Positions 22,685 through 29,758 of a stretch of 64,000 nucleotides of DNA are shown piece after piece. The stretch is from an uncultured Oscillospiraceae bacterium (GTDB lineage: Bacteria; Bacillota; Clostridia; Oscillospirales; Acutalibacteraceae): the NCBI GenBank assembly GCA_900546265.1, contig URCA01000006.1, forward strand, positions 76,639-140,638, read 5' to 3'. Numbering within the stretch: the stretch's first letter is position 1; every line of letters starts with the position of its first letter. Under the pieces are notes generated by a model. The model did not search any database. It was not told the DNA's origin and saw nothing but the letters and a program-made list of their open reading frames with translations. Both the position numbers and the translations under genes were made by a program.

Positions 22685-24456
22685 CAGTTCGGTTCCTCCT
22701 CGCTTGCCGCGCCGGCGATTTCTTCCTCAAGCTGCGCCATGGCGCGGGCGAACTCGTCCGCCGCGGCGTCCTCGGCGGCGTATTTCAGACGGCCGATCCG
22801 CTCTCTCGCGGGCAGGGCCACCAGGGTGTCGATGTCGATCCCCTGCTCCAGCGCCGCCCGCGCCCGGTCATAAAAGCCCAGGATGGCGGTCATCATCAGA
22901 TACTGCTTATCCAGGGAGGTATAGGTGTCCACCTCATGGAAGGCGTTCTGATGCAGGTAGTCCTCACGGATGGATCGGGCCGCCTCCAGCTTGAGGCGGT
23001 CGGGGGCGGACAGGGCGTCCATACCCACCAACTTGACGATTTCCTCCAGCTCGGCCTCCTCCTGCAGCAGGGCCATCAGGCGGCCCCGCAGCTGGCTCCA
23101 GTCGTCCCGGACATTCTCATTGAACCACTTGGCGAGAGAATCGGCGTACAGGGAATAGCTGGTCAGCCAGTTGACCGCCGGGAAATGGCGCTTGTAGGCC
23201 AGAGAGGCGTCCAGCCCCCAGAACACCTTGACAATGCGCAGGGTGGCCTGGGACACCGGCTCGGAAATATCGCCGCCGGGAGGGGACACAGCCCCGATGA
23301 CTGACAGGGCGGCCTCCTTGTCCTGCGATCCGTTGACAATCACCCGGCCGGCCCGCTCGTAGAACTGGGCCAGACGGCTGCCCAGATAGGCGGGGTAGCC
23401 TTCCTCGCCGGGCATCTCCTCCAAACGGCCGGACATTTCCCGCAGCGCCTCCGCCCACCGGGAGGTGGAGTCGGCCATCAGGGCCACAGTATATCCCATG
23501 TCCCGGAAATATTCCGCGATGGTGATGCCGGTGTAAATGGAGGCCTCCCGGGCCGCCACCGGCATGTCGGAGGTATTGGCGATAAGCACCGTGCGCTCCA
23601 TCAGGGAGTTGCCGGTGCGGGGATCCTTCAGCTCGGGGAACTCGTTGAGCACGTCGGTCATCTCGTTGCCCCGCTCGCCGCAGCCGATATAGACGATGAT
23701 ATCCGCTGCGGCCCATTTGGCCAGCTGGTGCTGCACCACGGTCTTGCCGGAGCCGAAGGGGCCGGGCACCGCGGCCACGCCGCCCTTGGCCAGGGGGAAC
23801 AGGGTATCGATGACCCGCTGGCCGGTGGTCAGCAGAATATCGGGGGACAGCTTACGCTTATAAGGACGGCCCACCCGCACCGGCCAGGTCTGCATCAGGC
23901 GCACCGGCACCTCGCCGCCGTTCACCGACGCGATGACCGCCGCCGTGTCCTCTATGGTGTAATCGCCCTCGGCGATGGTTTGGACCGTACCGATAACGCC
24001 GTTGGGCACCATGATTTTATGCGAGACCACGGCTGTCTCCTGAACGGCACCCAGCACGTCCCCAGCCCGCACCTCGTCCCCGACAGCCTTTTCCGGCACG
24101 AAATGCCAGCGCTTGGCCCGGTCGAGAGAGGGCACGTCGACGCCCCGCCGCAGATTGGTGCCGCTGACCCGCATGATCTCCTCCAGCGGGCGCTGGATGC
24201 CGTCGAAAATAGAACCGATAAGCCCCGGCCCCAGCTCCACGCTCAGGGGGAGCCCGGTGGATTCCACGGTTTCCCCCGGCCCCAAACCGGAGGTCTCCTC
24301 ATAGACCTGTATCGAAGCGCGGTCGCCGTGCATCTCGATGATCTCCCCGATCAGGCGCTGCTCACTGACCCGCACCACATCGAACATGTTGGCCTCCCGC
24401 ATGCCCTCGGCAATAACCAGCGGGCCGGCCACCTTGGTGATTGTCCCCGTTGTCAT
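22684..24456 (-). CDS. ntpA: V-type ATP synthase subunit A (catalytic)
   Basis: A 590-residue catalytic subunit of normal length. It has the Walker A P-loop GPFGSGKT, the catalytic Glu region IGCGERGNEMTDVL, IANTSDMPVAAREASIYTGIT, MADSTSRWAEALREMSGR and the family's extra non-homologous insert of about 90 residues after the N-terminal barrel. The start at 24456 was chosen by family alignment. The upstream frame extends 82 codons further but matches subunit F sequence on the same strand in another frame. Confidence 0.97.
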   Translation of the reverse strand: MTTGTITKVAGPLVIAEGMREANMFDVVRVSEQRLIGEIIEMHGDRASIQVYEETSGLGPGETVESTGLPLSVELGPGLIGSIFDGIQRPLEEIMRVSGTNLRRGVDVPSLDRAKRWHFVPEKAVGDEVRAGDVLGAVQETAVVSHKIMVPNGVIGTVQTIAEGDYTIEDTAAVIASVNGGEVPVRLMQTWPVRVGRPYKRKLSPDILLTTGQRVIDTLFPLAKGGVAAVPGPFGSGKTVVQHQLAKWAAADIIVYIGCGERGNEMTDVLNEFPELKDPRTGNSLMERTVLIANTSDMPVAAREASIYTGITIAEYFRDMGYTVALMADSTSRWAEALREMSGRLEEMPGEEGYPAYLGSRLAQFYERAGRVIVNGSQDKEAALSVIGAVSPPGGDISEPVSQATLRIVKVFWGLDASLAYKRHFPAVNWLTSYSLYADSLAKWFNENVRDDWSQLRGRLMALLQEEAELEEIVKLVGMDALSAPDRLKLEAARSIREDYLHQNAFHEVDTYTSLDKQYLMMTAILGFYDRARAALEQGIDIDTLVALPARERIGRLKYAAEDAAADEFARAMAQLEEEIAGAASEEEPN

Positions 24457-24503
24457 CCTGTCATCCAACCTTTCCCGCAGGTTCGCAGCCCTGCCTCCAC
24501 CAC

Positions 24504-24818
24504 TTATTGGAAAATGATATCCGCGCCGACCGCCTTTTCCACCGACTGGCTCAGCCGCCGGATACCCAGGCCGGTGTTCCCCTTCACCCCCGGGATGGGG
24601 ATGACGGCCGGCACCATGGCCTCCTCCTGCTTTTTCATTTCCTTCTCCAGCAGGGCGGCCAGCTCCTCGGTGATATACACCACACCGTATTCCCCTCCGC
24701 ACAGGCGATGGAACAGGCCGGGGGCCAAGCCGGGATCGTCGCAGGGAAAAATATCCAGCCCGATGGCGGCGAAGCCCTGGATGCTTTCGGTGTCACCCAA
24801 AACCGCCACTCTAAGCAT
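24504..24818 (-). CDS. ntpG: V-type ATP synthase subunit F
   Basis: A 104-residue Rossmann-like stalk subunit with the family blocks VAVLGDTESIQGFAAIGLDI, GVVYITEELAALL and VPAVIPIPG. It ends with GIRRLSQSVEKAVGADI. It binds subunit D in the rotor. The start overlaps the end of subunit C by eight bases. Confidence 0.93.
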   Translation of the reverse strand: MLRVAVLGDTESIQGFAAIGLDIFPCDDPGLAPGLFHRLCGGEYGVVYITEELAALLEKEMKKQEEAMVPAVIPIPGVKGNTGLGIRRLSQSVEKAVGADIIFQ

Positions 24819-25788
24819 ACAGCAGCCGCCCCCTTTCCCGCATGGTGTCCGCGCTTTGGCCGGTACGGATACCGGACGCCAGCATGTGTACCGCCCGGAT
24901 TTCCGTCTCCTTGGCCAGCAGATACCCCACCAGGGGCGCGGCGCCCAGGGTCACGCTCTTGGCCCGCCGGGCGGTTTCCATCAGGCGATCGTCCACCCAT
25001 TTTTCAAAGGCCGCGGGCGACTGGCGGTAAGCCTCCGCCGCCCCCCGGCTGCCATGGGCGTTCTGCCTCTCTAGAAGCGCGAGGAACTCCTCCTCCCCGC
25101 CCCGCAGGGCGCGGATCCATTCCTCAGGCTTCATGCCGCCGCAGGGGCACAGGGCCTCTTCTAGAAAGAGGCTGCGCCGATCCGTCCGGGCGGCCCGCAG
25201 GGCGATCTTCACATCGGCGTAAAACACCTGGAGAACCACGATGTCCTCCACCAGGGGATCCCCCGTTCTCCCGGCTGCGTCCAGCATGGCGGACAGGGCC
25301 GCCCTATCCAGCACGGCGTCGGCCAGCTGGGCGTCGGAGGCGTGGGCGAGAACGTCGTACGCCCTCTCCATCGCCCCCGCCAGCCAGGCGGGCAAGGCGG
25401 CGAACCGCCGTTCCTCCGCCGCCGTGTAAAGCGCCTTCGGCGGCAGGGTGCAGGGGGCCAGCAGCAGATGCTGCGCGTCCCGGCCGGACAGGGTGCTTTT
25501 CAGGGCCACCTTGGCGTTATGAATATCGTTGCGCAGCAAAAACGCGTCGAACAGGCTCTTGTCAGGCGCGACCGACCAGATATAGTCCCACAGGCGGACC
25601 GTTTCCTCCCGCAGGAGCTCCTCCGTCCCGCCGCGTCCCGCCGGATCGCCGTAGCCCTTATCCCGCAGCAGGGAAGCCAGCTCGCGGTCGCTGCCTGCGA
25701 GCATCAGCCCCTCCATATCCTGCCGGGTGAGCAGGCTCCCTTCCCTGGCGCGCACGCTGCCCACGGCAAACGCATAGGATGCCGCCAT
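24811..25788 (-). CDS. ntpC: V-type ATP synthase subunit C
   Basis: A 325-residue all-helical, three-lobed subunit that bridges the rotor stalk (D, F) to the membrane c-ring. It has the family's SYAFAVGSVRAREGSLLTRQDMEGL start, the internal repeated WVDDRLMETARRAK-type helices and the C-terminal FLLAKETEIRAVHM-like segment (here YLLAKETEIRAVHMLASG). The gap to subunit E is 24 bases. Confidence 0.93.
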   Translation of the reverse strand: MAASYAFAVGSVRAREGSLLTRQDMEGLMLAGSDRELASLLRDKGYGDPAGRGGTEELLREETVRLWDYIWSVAPDKSLFDAFLLRNDIHNAKVALKSTLSGRDAQHLLLAPCTLPPKALYTAAEERRFAALPAWLAGAMERAYDVLAHASDAQLADAVLDRAALSAMLDAAGRTGDPLVEDIVVLQVFYADVKIALRAARTDRRSLFLEEALCPCGGMKPEEWIRALRGGEEEFLALLERQNAHGSRGAAEAYRQSPAAFEKWVDDRLMETARRAKSVTLGAAPLVGYLLAKETEIRAVHMLASGIRTGQSADTMRERGRLLYA

Positions 25789-25812
25789 AAATGTCCGCCG
25801 CCTTTCTAAAAA

Positions 25813-26430
25813 CTAGTCCTCGTCTTCCCCATCGGCAAACAGCTCCCGGTTGATGAGATCCTCGAGCGCCTCCCGTTTTTCCTCCGCGAGGGCGGAGAAG
25901 GCGGCGTTGATTTCCACATCCCCGTATTGCAGCAGGAAGCCGCCGTCAATAGCGCAGGGGACGCCGGAGACAGTGATCGTCCCCTCTACCCCTGCCTCCT
26001 TCAGCAGAGCGCGCAGCCGGCTGTCAAAATCGGCGGGCAGACGGGCCAAATCCCGGGCGTTCAGCCGCAGGATCCCGGCGCCCGGCTGGACACTGCGGCC
26101 CAGCACCGGGAGCAGCCGGTCGAAATACGCCTCGTCCGGCAGGGCGTTCAGATATGCGATGGTGGCTGTCATGGCGGCGTCCAGCTCCCGCCGGCGATGC
26201 GCGAGCTTGGCGTTGCGCACCCGGAGCGCGGCCGCCGAGCGGGCGGCGCGGCGGATGCCCTCCTCCTGCTCCAAGCCCTCGGCAAGAATGGTGGCCGCCT
26301 GTTCCTGTGCGTTGCGCCGTCCCTCCGCGGCGACAGCCGCCGCCTTTTGCTCCGCGGTGTCCAGCTTGGTGCGAACAGCCTGGCGCGCCTCTTCCAGAAT
26401 TTCCTCGACGATTTTGTCACAGCCCGTCAT
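25813..26430 (-). CDS. ntpE: V-type ATP synthase subunit E (peripheral stalk)
   Basis: A 205-residue subunit with a long N-terminal helix rich in Glu, Ala and Arg (about residues 1-90), which pairs with subunit G, and a globular C-terminal domain containing GVPCAIDGGFLLQYGDVEINAAFSALAEEKR. The start at 26430 is preceded by GGGGGAG at five bases. An alternative ATG at 26451 overlaps the stop of subunit K by one base (TGATG) and would add seven residues. Confidence 0.9.
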   Translation of the reverse strand: MTGCDKIVEEILEEARQAVRTKLDTAEQKAAAVAAEGRRNAQEQAATILAEGLEQEEGIRRAARSAAALRVRNAKLAHRRRELDAAMTATIAYLNALPDEAYFDRLLPVLGRSVQPGAGILRLNARDLARLPADFDSRLRALLKEAGVEGTITVSGVPCAIDGGFLLQYGDVEINAAFSALAEEKREALEDLINRELFADGEDED

Positions 26431-26450
26431 GGCCGCTCCCCCACTCTCCA

Positions 26451-26945
26451 TCAGATATTGGTCATCCCCGCAATGTTGATGACGGACAGCAGGGACACCA
26501 GGAAGGCCAGCAGGGCGTAGATTTCCACCAGGGTGGTGGAAACCAGGGCCTTCGAAAAATCATTGGGCTTTTTGGCCATCAGGGAGATACCGGACACGGC
26601 GGCCCGCCCCTGCGCTATGCCGGACAGGAGGCCCCCTACGGCGATGGGCAGGGAAGCCGTCAGATACAGCAGCCCCTTGGTCAGGGACATGTCGGCGCTG
26701 CCGCCGAGAACGCCGATGTTCATCAGCATCATGACGGTCACAATGAAGCCGTACAGACCCTGGGTGCCGGGCAGCAGCACCAGCACCAGCATTTTACCGA
26801 ACTTGGAGGAATCCTCCGACATGGCGCCCATGGCGGTTTCCGCCGCCATACCCACGCCCTTGATGGAACCGATGCCCGCGACCCCCGTCGCGATAGCCGC
26901 GCCCAGCAGCGCCCAGATGATGCCGTTACCCATAGTTTCAACCAT
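26451..26945 (-). CDS. ntpK: V-type ATP synthase subunit K (rotor ring), Na+ type
   Basis: A 164-residue proteolipid with four membrane helices, the double-hairpin form of Enterococcus hirae NtpK. It has LLPGTQGLYGF on helix 2, GIAQGRAAVSG on the cytoplasmic loop and helix 3, and the ion-carrying Glu in LVEIYALLAFL on helix 4. The residues that bind Na+ in E. hirae (Leu61, Thr64, Gln65, Gln110, Glu139) all have matching partners here, so sodium coupling is predicted. The start has an AAAGGA site; a second Met four codons on is possible. Confidence 0.93.
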   Translation of the reverse strand: MVETMGNGIIWALLGAAIATGVAGIGSIKGVGMAAETAMGAMSEDSSKFGKMLVLVLLPGTQGLYGFIVTVMMLMNIGVLGGSADMSLTKGLLYLTASLPIAVGGLLSGIAQGRAAVSGISLMAKKPNDFSKALVSTTLVEIYALLAFLVSLLSVINIAGMTNI

Positions 26946-26965
26946 TCCTTTCCTGATTCAGGCCG

Positions 26966-28939
26966 TCAGGCCTCTTTGTGCAGACGGACATATTGACTGC
27001 GGTAGGCAAAGGGCTGGAACGCCCGGCCGCCGCCTTCATAAAATTTGGAGAACAGCTCCACATACTGGAGCCGCAGGGTATGGACATACGCGCCCAGCGC
27101 GTTGATACCCAGGTTGAGGGTATGCCCCACCAGGAAGATGACCGCGAAGGGGATGAGCCCGGCGATCCCCCCGCCGAACATGGAGCCCAGCAGGTTGAAC
27201 ACCATCCCCATGACCCCGGTGGTCAGACCAAGGGCCATCAGCCGCGAATAAGACATCAGGTCGCTGACGTAGCTGGTCACATCGTAGAGACTGGCCACGC
27301 CGGAGAGCACCTTCATGGGGCCTTTCTTTTTGCGGCCCTGGGTGAGGACCAGCCCGAGCAGGGAGACGGCGGCCAGACCGCCACCCACTTTCACGAGCAC
27401 CGCCGCTGCGGGAAGGGCCATTCCCCCCGCAAGCAGGGCGAAGCCGACGAGGGCGGTCATCCAGAAGCCGGTGTCGAACACGGCGCCCAGGCGGTCGCCG
27501 GCACGCCACTGCATATAGAACTTCACGCCCATACCGGTCAGAATCTGCACAAAGCCCAGGCCGACGCCCAGAACCAGCAGCATCACCGCGTCGGGAATCG
27601 GATCGATGAGCTTGGGCATGGTCCAATCGATGTGGAAAAAGGTTTTGGCGATGGTTTCCGGCGCGTTGCCGAAGAAGCTGCCGAACACCAGACCCCAGAG
27701 AATGGTGGACACCCCGCAGTTGCGGAACAGCCGCAGATTGCGGGCCATGGCCTCCTCGGGGCGGCATTTGCGCAGCAGGAAGGCCGCGCCCAGAACCAGC
27801 AGCAGACCGTAACCGGCGTCGGACAGCATCATGCCGAAAAACAGGTAATAAAAGAAGCTGACCACCGGCGTGGGGTCGATATCACTGGGCAGAGGCATGG
27901 CGTACATTTCGGTTATGGATTCAGCGGGGGCGGCGAATGCGTTGTTATACAGCTTGACCGGGGCCTCCTCGGGATCCCCGTCCTCCGTCTCCAGCACGCA
28001 GGGACACAGGGCTTCCAGCTGCCGCTGCACCAGCGGAATATCCACCGCCGGGATCCAGCCGGTCAGCAGGAAAGCGTGACGACTGTGGCCGAGCGCCCCG
28101 ATGGCCCGGTATTTATCCGCCCGGGCTGTAAAATAGTCGGCGACCAGTTCCATATCCCGCCGCTTTTCGGCCAGGGCTTCCAGTTCCCGGGCCATTTCCG
28201 CCTCCCGCGTACGCAGGGCGGTCAGCTTGTCCTCCAGCCGCCGCTTTTCCTCGGCGGGAAGCTGAGAGGACGCGCCGGCGGGGCGGGCGAAACCCAGGGC
28301 GCGCAGTGCCTGCTCCATGGCGGCGGCCTGCCGCTTGGGGCACAACAGGAACACACAGGTCTGCTCCTGCGCGGCGGAGAGCACCTCCCCGTCGAACAGC
28401 AGCCGCTCGTTGCTTTCCGCCAGCGCGGCGGCCAGGCTTTCCAGCGTGAACAGCCCCGTCAGGGTGCCAATAAAGGCGGCTGTGGAACGGGTGCCGGAGA
28501 ACCGGAAGGACACGTCCAGCCCCTCCCAAGCCTCCAGCTGAGCGGCCGCGGCGCGCAGCCGCACCCGTTCCGCCGCTTCCTCCGCCAGCTGCCGCTGGAT
28601 CGTCAGCACTCGCTGACAATCCTTCATCACGGCGGTGCTTTTACCCGCGGCGGCGTCCAGTTCTTCCTCCGAGACCTCCCGCCGGCCGGACAGGGCGGCC
28701 AGAAGGCCCTGCTTTTCAGGGAGCCTTTCCTTTAAATAGTCCAGCGCCTGCCGGGCGGTCTGCGCGGAGCGCTCAAAGCCCTGGGCCTGCGCGTCCATAT
28801 CCAGCCGGTCAAAGCCGTCCGGCGGCTGTTCCTCCGCCTCAATTTCCACGGCCCCGAGCCTCTGCAGCTTTTCCATCAGAGGCTTCCTGTCCTTGCGCAG
28901 AGCCAGCAGGCGGATGCGTTTCATCTGCAGTTTCGCCAT
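26966..28939 (-). CDS. ntpI: V-type ATP synthase subunit I (stator, 116-kDa homologue)
   Basis: A 657-residue subunit. The N-terminal cytoplasmic half (about 1-330) contains coiled coils and connects to the peripheral stalks. The C-terminal half has about seven membrane helices with the family motif DPTPVVSFFYYLFFGMMLSDAGYGLL, YDVTSYVSDLMSYSRLMALGLTTGVM and the terminal HTLRLQYVELFSKFYEGGGRAFQPF. It supplies the half-channels and the essential Arg (in SYSRLMAL) for ion flow past the K ring. The start follows GGAGGTGA. Confidence 0.96.
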   Translation of the reverse strand: MAKLQMKRIRLLALRKDRKPLMEKLQRLGAVEIEAEEQPPDGFDRLDMDAQAQGFERSAQTARQALDYLKERLPEKQGLLAALSGRREVSEEELDAAAGKSTAVMKDCQRVLTIQRQLAEEAAERVRLRAAAAQLEAWEGLDVSFRFSGTRSTAAFIGTLTGLFTLESLAAALAESNERLLFDGEVLSAAQEQTCVFLLCPKRQAAAMEQALRALGFARPAGASSQLPAEEKRRLEDKLTALRTREAEMARELEALAEKRRDMELVADYFTARADKYRAIGALGHSRHAFLLTGWIPAVDIPLVQRQLEALCPCVLETEDGDPEEAPVKLYNNAFAAPAESITEMYAMPLPSDIDPTPVVSFFYYLFFGMMLSDAGYGLLLVLGAAFLLRKCRPEEAMARNLRLFRNCGVSTILWGLVFGSFFGNAPETIAKTFFHIDWTMPKLIDPIPDAVMLLVLGVGLGFVQILTGMGVKFYMQWRAGDRLGAVFDTGFWMTALVGFALLAGGMALPAAAVLVKVGGGLAAVSLLGLVLTQGRKKKGPMKVLSGVASLYDVTSYVSDLMSYSRLMALGLTTGVMGMVFNLLGSMFGGGIAGLIPFAVIFLVGHTLNLGINALGAYVHTLRLQYVELFSKFYEGGGRAFQPFAYRSQYVRLHKEA

Positions 28940-28999
28940 AGCGTGTCACCTCCGGCGTATCGTTAGGGATACAAAGCCTATCCGCCAATTCCTGACGGC

Positions 29000-29320
29000 T
29001 TAGGCATCGTCCGCGAGCAGCCTTTCGGCCGCCAGACGGATCACCGCGTCCCGGCGGGCTATGGCGCGCTCGGTCAGCTCTCGGCAAGCGGACGCGGCCT
29101 CTTCCTCCGCGGCGCGTCGGATGGCCTCGCCCTCCGCCCGGGCGCTGCGCAGGCCCTCGTCCCGCCGGCTCTGCGCCTCATCGAGAATTCGGCGCCGATC
29201 GGCGGCCGCTTCCTCTCCGGCCTGCCGCAGCCGGGCGGACGCTTGTTCGTCGCCCTGCCGCTCGATATTCTCGGCCTCGCGTTCCGCCTGCCGAATCCGT
29301 TCCACCAGTTCCGCCGCCAT
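29000..29320 (-). CDS. ntpF: V-type ATP synthase peripheral-stalk subunit (G/H-like)
   Basis: A 106-residue, almost entirely helical, highly charged protein (Ala, Glu and Arg make up most of it), matching the V/A-ATPase G/H subunit that forms a right-handed coiled coil with subunit E. It is the first gene of the operon, in the same place as ntpF in Enterococcus. The start at 29320 has an AAAGGAG site. Confidence 0.82.
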   Translation of the reverse strand: MAAELVERIRQAEREAENIERQGDEQASARLRQAGEEAAADRRRILDEAQSRRDEGLRSARAEGEAIRRAAEEEAASACRELTERAIARRDAVIRLAAERLLADDA

Positions 29321-29372
29321 GGGACCTCGCTCCTTTTCCGTTTCATCTGTGCCGAAATTCAATATCTTTACT

Positions 29373-29401
29373 ATTTTACTGCATTTGTGCACGGAAGTCC
29401 A
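29373..29401 (-). promoter_or_regulatory. Probable V-ATPase operon promoter
   Basis: On the minus strand, TGGACT (29396-29401) and TAAAAT (29373-29378) are 17 bases apart and about 50 bases upstream of the first gene. A lone TATACT (29441-29446) upstream is a weaker alternative. Confidence 0.5.
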
Positions 29402-29512
29402 GTTTTATCCAGAAAAATTCAAGGCAATTTGCCGTCGGTCTAGTATACCCGCAATTTGGAGGAATTTTTCCGATTTTTTGCAGGCGGCCTATGGAATTGG
29501 CCTGAGGGAGTA

Positions 29513-29521
29513 TGGTATACT
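29513..29521 (+). promoter_or_regulatory. Extended -10 promoter for the CotH operon
   Basis: TGG followed by TATACT at 29516-29521, 230 bases before the CotH start. The 29402-29758 stretch otherwise contains no gene. It is AT-richer than its surroundings and shows no strong structure in its leader part. Confidence 0.5.
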
Positions 29522-29758
29522 GGAGGCACTGAGGTTTTTGGCGGGATTTGTCGAACCCGCTGGTTCCCGTGCATGTTTTCCAGTATAAAGAATTCCCGCT
29601 CAAAATACCAGCCACAGATTCTTGAATTCTTGTCGAATTCTCAACACGCGTCTCTTATTTTGTTGAGTCCTTCGGTAAACTTTTTGTGAACGACCGGCAT
29701 CTACAGATAAAGGACTGGTTTTCAGGCGGGGCTCCCCGCGCAGAAAGGACGGATGGCC

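Noticed and set aside
24457..24702. 82-residue N-terminal extension of V-ATPase subunit A
   Set aside because: It overlaps subunit F coding sequence in another frame, and family members start at the Met used here.
26978..28735. 585-codon open frame antisense to the V-ATPase subunit I gene
   Set aside because: The sense strand encodes a convincing full-length V-ATPase subunit. Long antisense frames are expected at this GC content and the translation is His/Gln/Gly-rich without a fold.
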